From Niallia sp. NCCP-28 (GTDB taxonomy: Bacteria; Bacillota; Bacilli; Bacillales; Cytobacillaceae), in the NCBI RefSeq assembly GCF_023168165.1, contig NZ_BQYJ01000006.1, positions 124,001 through 188,000 on the forward strand: 64,000 bases of DNA. Direction: 5' to 3'. The notes beneath the pieces are model-generated. The model searched no databases and was not told where the DNA came from. It saw nothing but the letters and a program-made list of their open reading frames with translations. Positions 18,073 to 26,160 of the stretch are shown here, in pieces (the first letter of the stretch is position 1; each line of letters starts with the position of its first letter). Both the position numbers and the translations under genes were made by a program.

Positions 18073-18957
18073 ATGATCGTTACATTAAAAGAAATCTTGT
18101 CAAAAGCGGAAGAAGGGAATTATGCGGTTGGTGCTTTTAATTGCCCAACGTTGGAATCTGCAAGAGCTGTCGTTGAGGCGGCGGAAGAATTACAGGTTCC
18201 GGTTATTTTGTCCCATGCAGAGGTGCACTTTGATATTACCTCACTTGAAATCATGGGTCCAATCCTGGTGGAATTTGCTAAAAAGGCAAGTGTTCCAGTA
18301 GCGGTACATCTTGATCATGGGTCGAGTCTAGAAAATGTCAAAAAAGCAATCGATATCGGTTTTAGTTCCGTCATGATTGATGCTTCCCATATGAGTTATG
18401 AAGATAATATTAGAACGGTGGAGGAGGTCGTTCAGTATGCCCATGAATATAACGTCTCAGTGGAAGCGGAGCTTGGGATGATGACTTCATCAGGTATTGG
18501 TGGTGAAGAGACCCAAGGGGAAGAGCATATTAGTGAAGGTGACTCAGTGGATTATTATACAGACCCGAACGTTGCAAAGGATTTTGTTGAGCAGACGGAA
18601 ATTGATGCATTAGCTGCATCTTTTGGAACAGTTCACGGAATGTATATCAAAGAGCCAAATCTTGATTTAGATCGACTAAATTCCATTTACGCGAAAATTA
18701 ATAGACCAGTTGTGATGCATGGTGGGTCCGGATTAAGCGAAGAAGACTATATAGCTGTCATTAATTCCGGTGTAAGAAAGATAAATTATTATAGTTATGC
18801 CGCAAACGCAGGTGCACGAGCTGTAAAAGATTATATAGATAATAACAAAGATCTTTTTTATCATGATTTTACAGTCGTGGCGAAAGCCGCTATAAAAAAA
18901 GATGTAAAAAGAGCAATGGAAATCTTTTTAAATAAGAATCAATGTGTAGAAAATTAG
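18073..18957 (+). CDS. Class II fructose-bisphosphate aldolase family protein
   Basis: A 294-residue zinc-dependent aldolase of the FbaA/GatY/KbaY group. It shows GAFNCPTLESARAVVEAAEE, the zinc ligand pair region VAVHLDHGSS, the VSVEAELG motif and the zinc/phosphate-site VMHGGSGL. Reaction in the family: reversible cleavage of a ketose phosphate to DHAP and an aldehyde. It is next to a PfkB kinase rather than a phosphofructokinase and inside a pentose-type operon, so a non-standard ketose phosphate is plausible (for example a ketose-1-phosphate). That last point is inference. Confidence 0.85.
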   Translation: MIVTLKEILSKAEEGNYAVGAFNCPTLESARAVVEAAEELQVPVILSHAEVHFDITSLEIMGPILVEFAKKASVPVAVHLDHGSSLENVKKAIDIGFSSVMIDASHMSYEDNIRTVEEVVQYAHEYNVSVEAELGMMTSSGIGGEETQGEEHISEGDSVDYYTDPNVAKDFVEQTEIDALAASFGTVHGMYIKEPNLDLDRLNSIYAKINRPVVMHGGSGLSEEDYIAVINSGVRKINYYSYAANAGARAVKDYIDNNKDLFYHDFTVVAKAAIKKDVKRAMEIFLNKNQCVEN

Positions 18958-18978
18958 AAGCCATCGTTTTATAGCTTT

Positions 18979-19085
18979 TTATCACGCATGAAGGGGCTTT
19001 TAACCCCCACTTTAAGATTGTAAGAAACTGAGAAATCTAGATGGGGGATAACTGCCCATAAAAGCCTGATTGAAGTATCACTTTA
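18979..19085 (+). repeat. IS200/IS605-like end, copy 2 (hairpin region)
   Basis: A hairpin with arms CCCCCACTTTAAGATT-like and AATCTAGATGGGGG-like sequence, followed by ATAACTGCCC and TGATTGAAGTATCACTTTAT. The last word recurs at 8555-8574, and the GC hairpin segment recurs there as its reverse complement. With copy 1 it brackets the sensor, transport, kinase and aldolase genes. Confidence 0.45.
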
Positions 19086-19116
19086 TAATAATTAGCCGTT
19101 TAAGGAGGAATGGAGC

Positions 19117-19656
19117 ATGAATCTTCAAGATTATGAAAGAATAAAAGCTGAAGCTTTAGAATTGTTCGATAAGGCCAATATCATTTTGACAGAAGAAGAG
19201 AAAAATGGTGTAGAGGTGGCTGACTTTGGACTAAATAAAATTGAGGATACAGGATTGCAATTAATTACATATGTAAACACGGATCTGGTTTGTGCGAAAG
19301 AATTGGCATTGCTGCCAAATCAAACTTGTCCGGAGCACAAGCATCCAAAAAGGGATTTTGATGAAGGAAAAGAAGAGACGTTTAGATGTCGATATGGAAC
19401 AGTGTATTTATATATAGAAGGGGAAGAAACAAAAAATCGTACAATGAATCCGCCTCAAGGGGATGAAGAGTACTATACTGTATTCAATGAAATCATTTTA
19501 CACCAAGGAGAGCAATATACCATTTATCCAAATACACTTCATTGGTTTAAAGCAGGAAGTGATGGTGCGGTAGTTTCTGAATTCTCGACAAGAAGTACAG
19601 ATGAAAGTGATATATTTACAGACTCGAGAATTAATAGAATACCTGAAATAAAGTAA
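19117..19656 (+). CDS. D-lyxose ketol-isomerase-like cupin
   Basis: A single-domain cupin of 179 residues, like YdaE-type D-lyxose isomerases, which interconvert D-lyxose with D-xylulose (and D-mannose with D-fructose). Metal ligands are visible: two His and a following Glu in CPEHKHPKRDFDEGKEET and a final His in YPNTLHWFKAG. It starts at ATG after AAGGAGG. It follows the transport/kinase/aldolase genes, with an IS-like hairpin between. With the adjacent xylulokinase fragment, it supports D-lyxose or a related pentose as the operon's substrate. Confidence 0.82.
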   Translation: MNLQDYERIKAEALELFDKANIILTEEEKNGVEVADFGLNKIEDTGLQLITYVNTDLVCAKELALLPNQTCPEHKHPKRDFDEGKEETFRCRYGTVYLYIEGEETKNRTMNPPQGDEEYYTVFNEIILHQGEQYTIYPNTLHWFKAGSDGAVVSEFSTRSTDESDIFTDSRINRIPEIK

Positions 19657-19769
19657 AACGTTTCAAATCCGCGTGATTGTCTAATAATTTTGCAATAAAA
19701 AATAGAACTTAAAATGTGCCGGTGATAATTTCTCCAGCACATTTTTTTAAGAAAAATAGAAGAGACGAT

Positions 19770-20147
19770 ATTTATAAAATGGGTGTGACTTTTGCTGCAG
19801 GATACAGTTTAACCTGGTTTAAGGAAACATTTGCAAAAGAAGAAGCATTTGTTCAGCTTTTACAGGAAATGGAGAAAGTTCCTGCAGGTTCTAATGGACT
19901 GTTCTTTACTCCATATATTGTTGGAGAAAGAACCCCGTATGCCGATTCCAACATTCGAGGATGTTTTGTTGGCGTGGATGCCACCCATGACCGAAAAAAT
20001 TTTGTTCGTACTGTCCTTGAGGGAATCACGTTTTCACTAAATGAATCGATTGAAATCTTTAGGAAAAGCAGAAAAACCATAGATTCCATTGGCGGCGGGT
20101 TATATTGTAAAAGGACAAGAAAGTCTAAACTAATTTTACATTGTTAA
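19770..20147 (+). pseudogene. xylB: Xylulokinase, internal fragment
   Basis: About 110 residues of the FGGY kinase xylulokinase survive: AAGYSLTWFKETF, the conserved FTPYIVGERTPYADSNIRG block, FVRTVLEGITFSLNES and SIGGG. This corresponds to the middle to C-terminal third of a protein of about 500 residues. The ATP-site C-terminus and the whole N-terminal domain are missing, so no kinase activity is expected. It implies that the lyxose-isomerase cassette once ended in D-xylulose 5-phosphate and was cut at this end. Confidence 0.85.
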
Positions 20148-20160
20148 ATATTGATATACC

Positions 20161-20192
20161 AGTACATACGATTTATTAGTATGTACTTTTTT
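20161..20192 (+). terminator. Intrinsic terminator
   Basis: AGTACATAC (20161-20169) pairs perfectly with GTATGTACT (20179-20187), followed by a T-run. Confidence 0.8.
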
Positions 20193-20289
20193 GTCTTTAA
20201 AAATGGATAAAAAAGTTTAAACTCTTTTAATTTCTGATTTTTCGAACTTTACCAGTAAAAGGGAACTTTATATGTATAAACCATTAATA

Positions 20290-20428
20290 TATAACTTTAA
20301 CAATCGAATATGCTTTAAAACGGTTTGGAAATAACGGTTTGGATTTACCTGCCATAGAAAAAACTCATTGGGAAGAGGCAATAAACAATTCTGGCTACAT
20401 CCAATCAGAATTGTATCAAATTAATTAG
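20290..20428 (+). pseudogene. C-terminal tail of an unidentified protein
   Basis: An open frame without a start reads YALKRFGNNGLDLPAIEKTHW...GYIQSELYQIN and ends at a stop, 34 bases before the next start. It looks like the 3' end of a gene whose 5' part is lost, in an operon with the broken gene that follows. Family not recognised; a Tn7-like TnsC tail is only a guess. Confidence 0.4.
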
Positions 20429-20462
20429 TATATATACATTTTTATAAAGGTGCTGAAAAGTT

Positions 20463-20899
20463 GTGACCTCTCAATTTACTTGGTCTACCGATTGGATTCA
20501 GGATTATGAATCACCGTGGGGAATATTGGAGAAATTTATGTGGGCTAATTCTATTGATAGAAATACAATTTTAGGATTAATCGGCAATGAAAATGTTAAA
20601 CAATTAAAAAACATTTCAAATGCTGGCAGCCGCCACCGTAGTTTGATTTATTTTTCAGTATTGATCCAAAAATAAGCCGAAAAATTATTGGGATAAACAT
20701 AAAAGGATACCATGGCAACTTAGTAGAGAAACTCATTCGCATAATTCCTAATATTAAGTATAAAAGTAATTTTTTTCATGCTTATTTGTCATATTGTCCC
20801 ATAAATAAATCTAAAAAGTATCCTCAATATAGATCGCCTATTCGAATAGCGATAGATAAAATGAATAACAGAAAAAATGAAAAACAACAAAATTTATAA
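20463..20899 (+). pseudogene. Frameshifted N-terminal fragment, possibly TniQ/TnsD-like
   Basis: Begins with GTG after AAAGGTG. The frame reads WIQDYESPWGILEKFMWAN and IGNENVKQLKN. After a frameshift near 20640 it continues FDLFFSIDPKISRKIIGIN, YHGNLVEKLIRIIP and FFHAYLSYCPI, then degrades. The YCPI segment resembles the start of a CPxC zinc finger as in TniQ/TnsD target selectors. Homology is inferred from motif style only. It is clearly inactive. Confidence 0.4.
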
Positions 20900-20951
20900 G
20901 AAATTTATTTTTATATTCTATCCTTTTAATATAAATTGAAAGGAGAAGGTT

Positions 20952-21935
20952 ATGAAAAAAGCATTAAAAGTATTAAAGCGACTTTTTGGGGGCTTCATTG
21001 TTTTTATATTATTTGTTTCAGTATCAGTTTTTGGTTATCACCGTTATCAATTAGGTAAGGAATCGGAAGCTATGGACAGTAAAGGAACATTCATTGAGTT
21101 TCAGAACAAAAAACTAAATGTATATAATAAAGGGGATGGTGAGGATACATTTGTATTCATGTCTGGGTCGGGGATTGCTGCGCCTGTTTATGAAATGAAA
21201 GGTCTATATAGCAAATTTTTAAAAGAAAATAAGATTGCTGTTGTTGAAAGAGCTGGGTATGGATATAGTGATGTTTTTGAAGATAATAGAGATATAGATA
21301 CGATACTCGAACAAACTAGAAACGCTCTCATTCAAAGTGGAAGTAAACCTCCGTATATCTTAATGCCACATTCCATTTCGGGAATAGAGGCTATTTATTG
21401 GGCACAAAAATACCCAAATGAAGTAAAGGCAATTATTGCTTTAGATATTGGTTTACCAAAGCAGTATGTAAAGCATAAATTGGGTTTCCTTAATTCATTA
21501 ACCATAAGGGGAATGAACCTTTTAACGAAAATAGGGTTTCATCGACTAGCTCCTTCTTTAACATATAATCCAGAAGTGATAAAACAAACCTTTTTAAAGG
21601 AACATGAGAAGGAAATGTATAAAGCGATATCGTATAAACAAACTTTTAATGATGATATGGAACAAGAGCTTTTACATTCATATGAAAATAGTAAAAAATG
21701 TGTTAATCTGCCTATACCAAAAGAAACGCCTATCTTATTTGTGGATGCGTATCAAGACAAAAATTCAAAATATGCAAAGCAAAGTTATAAAGACTATAAG
21801 GAGTTTGCAGAACAGCTCTTTATATCAGATGTCATACAAATTAAGAGTACGCATAGTATTTATTTATATTTTCCTGATGAGATATACAATCTTTCCACAG
21901 ATTTTATCAATAAAAAAGTAAGAAAAATGAACTGA
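20952..21935 (+). CDS. Membrane-anchored alpha/beta hydrolase
   Basis: A 327-residue hydrolase with one N-terminal membrane helix (residues 11-28, FGGFIVFILFVSVSVFG) that places the catalytic domain outside the cell. The nucleophile elbow reads PHSISG (family consensus GxSxG, first Gly replaced by His-flanked Pro) and the oxyanion region FMSGSGIAAPVYEMK. The C-terminal catalytic His is probably in KSTHSIYLY. It lies 26 bp ahead of a two-component system and is probably co-expressed with it. Substrate unknown; lipid, peptide or antibiotic esters are possible. Confidence 0.8.
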   Translation: MKKALKVLKRLFGGFIVFILFVSVSVFGYHRYQLGKESEAMDSKGTFIEFQNKKLNVYNKGDGEDTFVFMSGSGIAAPVYEMKGLYSKFLKENKIAVVERAGYGYSDVFEDNRDIDTILEQTRNALIQSGSKPPYILMPHSISGIEAIYWAQKYPNEVKAIIALDIGLPKQYVKHKLGFLNSLTIRGMNLLTKIGFHRLAPSLTYNPEVIKQTFLKEHEKEMYKAISYKQTFNDDMEQELLHSYENSKKCVNLPIPKETPILFVDAYQDKNSKYAKQSYKDYKEFAEQLFISDVIQIKSTHSIYLYFPDEIYNLSTDFINKKVRKMN

Positions 21936-21961
21936 TTATTAATTAATGGAAGGTCTATGTT

Positions 21962-22633
21962 ATGAATAGATATAATATTTTAATTATTGAAGATGATTTA
22001 ATTATTGGGGATTTGTTACAGAAGATTCTGCTGAGAGAACAGTATAACGTATGTTGGAAGAATGAAGGAAAAGACATTCTTGATATTATTGATAAAATAG
22101 ATTTAGTCATAATGGATGTCATGTTGCCGGGAGAAGACGGCTTTCAAATCTCAAAGAAAATAAAAAATCTGGGCTTAAATATTCCCATTATTTTTTTATC
22201 TGCTCGAAATGATATCGATAGCAAACTCCAAGGTTTGAAAATTGGGGAGGATTATATGATCAAACCTTTTGATCCTCGAGAGCTATTACTAAGAATTCAG
22301 AAAAAACTAGATCATCAGTATGGTCATTTTATGCAAATCAAACATTTATATATTGATGCAGAGTATACAAAAGTTTTCAATCATAACTTGCAGAATGAGG
22401 TTGTTTTTACAGCAATTGAACGGAAAATATTCTTCTATTTATATAAAAATCGGGATCGGATTTTAAATAAAGAACAATTCTTTGACTATTTATGGCAGCT
22501 TGAAGATAGAAACCCTAATATCTTGAATGTACATATCAAAAAAATCAGAACAAAAATCAATGATAAACAGGGTGAGATTATTCAAAATATATATGGAGAA
22601 GGGTATAGACTAAATACCTATTTGAAGAAATGA
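21962..22633 (+). CDS. OmpR/PhoB-family response regulator
   Basis: A 223-residue DNA-binding regulator. The receiver has the acidic pair IEDD, phospho-acceptor Asp in LVIMDVMLPGEDGF and the Lys in YMIKPFDPREL. The C-terminal winged helix has the FTAIERKIFFYLYKN and NILNVHIKKIRTKI recognition region. Its stop overlaps the kinase start by four bases (ATGA), so the two are translationally coupled. The upstream hydrolase gene is probably in the same operon. The regulatory target is not visible. Confidence 0.9.
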   Translation: MNRYNILIIEDDLIIGDLLQKILLREQYNVCWKNEGKDILDIIDKIDLVIMDVMLPGEDGFQISKKIKNLGLNIPIIFLSARNDIDSKLQGLKIGEDYMIKPFDPRELLLRIQKKLDHQYGHFMQIKHLYIDAEYTKVFNHNLQNEVVFTAIERKIFFYLYKNRDRILNKEQFFDYLWQLEDRNPNILNVHIKKIRTKINDKQGEIIQNIYGEGYRLNTYLKK

Positions 22634-23625
22634 AATTAAAAAGGAAATACCAATTATTATTATTTTCCGCTATTATTAGTGTCCCGTTATTAATACTAAT
22701 GATTAGTGTCCTCATGTCAGTGATTTATAATATTGTCTCAAAGAATAGCAACATCCCGTTCCATGAATCGAATGCCTATCCAACGATGCTGATTCTATTT
22801 TTACTATCATTCTTTATATTAGCTTTTGTGTTTTCGAGATCGATTAATTCACTTTTAAATAAAATAAATATTTTGAATAAGGCAATTCGGGATTTAGCTA
22901 GTGATGACAAAATAATTCCCAATAGAATAAGTGTTAAAAATGATGATGAAATAGGGGAACTAATTAAGTCAGTTAATCTATTAATTGAAAGAACAACATT
23001 TAGAGAATTAGAGCTTAAACAACAGGAGGAAATTAAAAGGGAACTCTTGACTAAGTTAAAGCATGATATCAATACACCTTTAACAGCAATGAGATTACAA
23101 TTATTTTATTTAGAGGAAGAAGTTAAGGATCAATCACCAATATTAGAATCATTAAATAACCAAATTCAATATATTGCGGGATTAACCAATGAATTTAATT
23201 TACAATCCACTGATACGTTGGAGAGTTCTTATGTTGTAAAGGATAAAGTGAATATAAACGCCTTATTAGAAACTATGGTGAATAAATGGAACTATTTATA
23301 CAGTATTCATAATATCCAACTAGTATATAAACAAGTACAAGTAGATGAAGATTTGGTTTGGATTAGCAATGGTCTGTGGCTCCAAAGATTATTTGATAAC
23401 ATTTTTCAGAATACACTAAGACATTCAAAAGCTAGTAAGTTTGAGGTAAGTATTGAAAATCATGTTGTTTCGCTTAGTGACAATGGAATTGGCTTCGATA
23501 TAAACAATAAAGGTATGGGGCTGGGGTTAAAAATAATTGAAGATATAGCTAGTATACTGGAAATAAAATATGCTTTACAATCTAGTAATAATGGGACTTT
23601 ATATTGTTTTGCAGTTTTACAATAA
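22630..23625 (+). CDS. Sensor histidine kinase (short sensor)
   Basis: A 331-residue membrane kinase. Two N-terminal helices (LLLFSAIISVPLLILMISVL and MLILFLLSFFILAFVF) flank only a short external loop, so it belongs to the intramembrane-sensing style of kinase. HAMP follows, with the phospho-acceptor His in KLKHDINTPLTAMRL. The HATPase domain has the N box NIFQNTLRH and G boxes DNGIGFD and MGLGLKI. Such kinases in Firmicutes often sense cell-envelope stress with a partner membrane protein. Here the adjacent membrane hydrolase is the only candidate, which is inference. Confidence 0.88.
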   Translation: MKLKRKYQLLLFSAIISVPLLILMISVLMSVIYNIVSKNSNIPFHESNAYPTMLILFLLSFFILAFVFSRSINSLLNKINILNKAIRDLASDDKIIPNRISVKNDDEIGELIKSVNLLIERTTFRELELKQQEEIKRELLTKLKHDINTPLTAMRLQLFYLEEEVKDQSPILESLNNQIQYIAGLTNEFNLQSTDTLESSYVVKDKVNINALLETMVNKWNYLYSIHNIQLVYKQVQVDEDLVWISNGLWLQRLFDNIFQNTLRHSKASKFEVSIENHVVSLSDNGIGFDINNKGMGLGLKIIEDIASILEIKYALQSSNNGTLYCFAVLQ

Positions 23626-23712
23626 AAAACAATATATTTCTTAAATAAGACAGACTAGATAACAGATTACAAGGGAATCTACTTAAACCTTTAGGGTTAA
23701 GTAATTGAAGAT

Positions 23713-23738
23713 AGGGATTGCTGCAACGATCCCTTTTT
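23713..23738 (+). terminator. Intrinsic terminator after the two-component genes
   Basis: AGGGATTG pairs with CGATCCCT (one G-U pair) around a 6-nt loop, followed by five T. Confidence 0.65.
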
Positions 23739-23912
23739 CATTTTTAGCAAACGAAGCACATTAGATATCCTAATGAAAAATACTCTAAATGTTTTCAAAT
23801 AAAATAAGTTTATAATTTCCTGTCTTAAAAATCGTATAGAGGAAGAAGTTTAGATTTTCTTGTCTTTATACAAAAGCGGAAGAGTTATATAAACTGAGAA
23901 AAGCATATTGTC

Positions 23913-23950
23913 AGTATTATACTATTCGTATAATACTCATTTTACGAAAT
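23913..23950 (+). repeat. dif-like dyad 1 and overlapping inverted repeat upstream of mntA
   Basis: Two overlapping symmetries are present. The first is a perfect 10-bp inverted repeat, AGTATTATAC-N5-GTATAATACT (23913-23937). The second is TTCGTA-N12-TACGAA (23925-23948), which has the outer-arm spacing of Xer/dif sites. The latter matches the reverse complement of the dyad at 24849-24872 at 20 of 24 positions, identical over the 12-mer TTCGTATAATAC. It may be a Xer-type recombination site, a TA-operon operator, or both. Confidence 0.65.
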
Positions 23951-24009
23951 GTATGACAAAAGATAAGTTATTTGTTATAATATAAGAAAAATATGGAGGT
24001 TTTTAGACT

Positions 24010-24417
24010 TTGAGTAAAAATATGGAACAAACAATTATTGACTACTTACATAGTAAGGTTTCCCCTTTATTCATTATATTATTTGGTTCCACTGTCAAAG
24101 GAAACGTCCATAGCGAAAGCGACATTGATATAGCTTTCTTAAGTGAAAACCTAAACTTTGATAAATACACATTATTTATGTTTGCTCAGGAGCTTGCCGC
24201 AAATCTTGGGCGAGATGTTGATCTTATTGACTTAAACCAAGCCAGTACTGTGTTTCAAGCACAAGTTGTTCAAACTGGAAAAATAATATATTGCTCGGAT
24301 ACACGAAAAAAAGCGGAATTTGAGATAAAAGTGTTAAAAATGTATGCAAAATTAAATGAAGAACGTTCGGAGATATTGAAAAAAATAGATGAAAGCGGGT
24401 CTATATATGAAAAGTGA
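24010..24417 (+). CDS. mntA: MntA-type antitoxin (minimal nucleotidyltransferase)
   Basis: A 135-residue nucleotidyltransferase of the minimal (MNT) class with the signature GSTVKG...SDIDIAFL, where the two Asp bind metal. In MntA-HepT systems this protein transfers AMP groups to a tyrosine next to the active site of the HepT toxin and so silences it. The start is TTG 24010 with GGAGGT eight bases upstream; ATG 24022 is an alternative. It overlaps the toxin gene by 11 bases. The pair sits between two inverted dif-like dyads and upstream of a recombinase gene. Confidence 0.88.
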   Translation: MSKNMEQTIIDYLHSKVSPLFIILFGSTVKGNVHSESDIDIAFLSENLNFDKYTLFMFAQELAANLGRDVDLIDLNQASTVFQAQVVQTGKIIYCSDTRKKAEFEIKVLKMYAKLNEERSEILKKIDESGSIYEK

Positions 24418-24811
24418 TGTTATTTTAAACAAAGTCAGCATTATTGAACGCTGTATTAAGCGGATACATGAAGAATATGACAAGAACCCTAAAAACCTTG
24501 AGAATTATACAAAACAAGATTCTATCGTATTAAACTTACAGCGTGCTTGTGAAGCAACGATTGATTTGGCCATGCATATTGTTGCTGAAAAGAAATTAGG
24601 TCTTCCTCAAAATAGTCGAGATGCTTTCTCTTTATTAGAATCAGAAGGAATTCTTAGCCCTTCCCTTTCAGGAAAAATGAAAGCAATGGTGGGATTTCGT
24701 AATATAGCCGTACATGATTATCAAGAAATTAATTTAGCCATTCTCCAAAAAATACTGGATGATCATTTAGTGGACTTTTTCGAATATACAAAAACCATCA
24801 TTTTATATTAA
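24407..24811 (+). CDS. hepT: HepT-type HEPN RNase toxin
   Basis: A 134-residue all-helical HEPN protein (DUF86 family) with the catalytic RNase motif RX4HXY: Arg98, His103 and Tyr105 in FRNIAVHDYQ. The Tyr is the AMPylation target in characterised HepT proteins. It is translated from ATG 24407, overlapping the end of mntA, the normal order antitoxin then toxin. Free HepT cleaves RNA (tRNA in studied cases) and stops growth; the module may stabilise the element or act against phages. Confidence 0.88.
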   Translation: MKSDVILNKVSIIERCIKRIHEEYDKNPKNLENYTKQDSIVLNLQRACEATIDLAMHIVAEKKLGLPQNSRDAFSLLESEGILSPSLSGKMKAMVGFRNIAVHDYQEINLAILQKILDDHLVDFFEYTKTIILY

Positions 24812-24848
24812 TAATTTATTTACCATAATAAAGTTATGTAAACTAAAG

Positions 24849-24872
24849 TTCGTAATAATTGTATTATACGAA
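24849..24872 (-). repeat. dif-like dyad 2, inverted relative to dyad 1
   Basis: TTCGTA-N12-TACGAA with the same spacing as the dyad at 23925-23948. On the minus strand it begins with the identical 12-mer TTCGTATAATAC. Together they enclose mntA-hepT in inverted orientation, as pdif sites do around modules in Acinetobacter plasmids. It lies 28 bp before the recombinase start, so it could also be that gene's operator. Confidence 0.6.
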
Positions 24873-24882
24873 CAAATGTTCT
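24869..24882 (+). promoter_or_regulatory. LexA (SOS) box-like site before the recombinase
   Basis: CGAACAAATGTTCT matches the Gram-positive LexA/DinR consensus CGAAC-N4-GTTCG except in the last base. It directly precedes the ribosome-binding site TTGGAGGTGA. If functional, it links recombinase expression to DNA damage. Confidence 0.6.
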
Positions 24883-24900
24883 TGTTTGGAGGTGAGCCGA

Positions 24901-26007
24901 ATGGCTATAACAAAACAACATGAATATTATGAAAGGCGACTAGAGGAACTTCTAAAGGAAATGCCAGACTTTATAAATGAATATGTAGAAGCCAAAATGG
25001 ATAATCGCTCCCCTCTTACCCTATTCAATTATGTTAGAGATTATAAGGAGTTTTTATCTTGGTTAATGGCTGATGAAAGGGTCCAATGGTCTAGTTTAAA
25101 AACATTTCCAGTAAGCTTGTTAGGATCCCTTCCCCTATCAGATGCACAAGATTACTTTAAATATGTCAGTCGTAAAAAGTACGAGAAAGCAAATGAATCA
25201 CATAAAATAAGTTCAAAAACGGTTAATAGGCATAAGTCCTCCCTTCGTTCGCTTTTCAATTATTTAACGATTGAAGCAGAAGTTTCAGGAACACAAGGTG
25301 AACCTTACTTTCATCGAAATGTAATGAAAAAAATTCCTATCAAGAAAGTTTCGGAAACTTTTAATGAAAGAGCACGAAAGATTTCGGAGAAAATTTTTAT
25401 AGGAAATGAAGATCTCAATTTTTTGGAGTATATAAAAAATGAATATGAAAACACTCTTTCCCCTTCAGAATTAAAGTTCTTTAATCGTGACAAGGAACGA
25501 AATTTTGCTATCATTTCATTATTTTTGGGTAGCGGAATTAGAGTAAACGAACTGATAGAATTACGCCTTAAAGATATAGATAGTAAAAATAACGAAATAA
25601 GTATTATTAGAAAAGGCGGTAAGAAAGATACTATTCCAGTTACTCCTTCTTCGATGTTAGATGTATTAGATTATCTATCTATAAGAAATGAAAGGTATAA
25701 AGCAGGAAATGAGGAAAGTCAGTATCTATTTGTTAAACAATATAAGGGAGATACACTCCCTCTTACTGCACGTGCTGTTGAGAATATAGTTTATAAGTAT
25801 ACCAAATCATTTGATAAACGAATGGCCCCCCATAAATTAAGACATACTTACGCTACTAATTTAGCAGAACAAACAGGAGGAGACATTCCGCTTATTATGA
25901 ACCAATTGGGGCATACACAATCTGACATTTCCTTGCTTTATATCAATACATCTAGAGAAAAAGCTAAGCTTGCTGCAGAACGACTTGATCAAAGGAGAAA
26001 TAAATAA
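24901..26007 (+). CDS. Tyrosine recombinase, XerS-like (368 aa)
   Basis: Site-specific recombinase of the XerS-type length class. It has an N-terminal SAM-like DNA-binding domain (NRSPLTLFNYVRDYKEFLSWL). The catalytic domain has Arg in LGSGIRVNELIELRLKDID, Lys in IIRKGGKKD, HKLRHTYA (His-x-x-Arg), His in GHTQSD and the nucleophile Tyr in LLYINTS. The start is ATG 24901 after GGAGGTGA. Xer proteins resolve dimers at dif or shuffle modules at dif-like sites. Two dif-like dyads flank the TA pair just upstream, and a LexA-type box overlaps its promoter region. A perfect terminator ends the gene. Confidence 0.88.
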   Translation: MAITKQHEYYERRLEELLKEMPDFINEYVEAKMDNRSPLTLFNYVRDYKEFLSWLMADERVQWSSLKTFPVSLLGSLPLSDAQDYFKYVSRKKYEKANESHKISSKTVNRHKSSLRSLFNYLTIEAEVSGTQGEPYFHRNVMKKIPIKKVSETFNERARKISEKIFIGNEDLNFLEYIKNEYENTLSPSELKFFNRDKERNFAIISLFLGSGIRVNELIELRLKDIDSKNNEISIIRKGGKKDTIPVTPSSMLDVLDYLSIRNERYKAGNEESQYLFVKQYKGDTLPLTARAVENIVYKYTKSFDKRMAPHKLRHTYATNLAEQTGGDIPLIMNQLGHTQSDISLLYINTSREKAKLAAERLDQRRNK

Positions 26008-26052
26008 CAAAGGGAGCATTAAAGTGATAACTTGATGCTCCCTTTGTTTAGA
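26006..26052 (+). terminator. Strong intrinsic terminator after the recombinase
   Basis: Perfect 14-bp stem (26006-26019 with 26035-26048), 15-nt loop and a T-rich tail. The stem begins inside the stop codon. Confidence 0.85.
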
Positions 26053-26160
26053 AATAATAAAGATGATTAAAAATAAAATAGTTGTTTAAAAAGTACAATA
26101 ATGTCACTTCATGAACGTATCATCCATTAGTAATTTTTTTCGTTGTTACTTTGAATTTAC

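Noticed and set aside
23913-23937. 10-bp inverted repeat as an intrinsic terminator
   Set aside because: No T-run follows; the sequence lies in the promoter region of mntA and overlaps a dif-like dyad, so a binding site is more likely.
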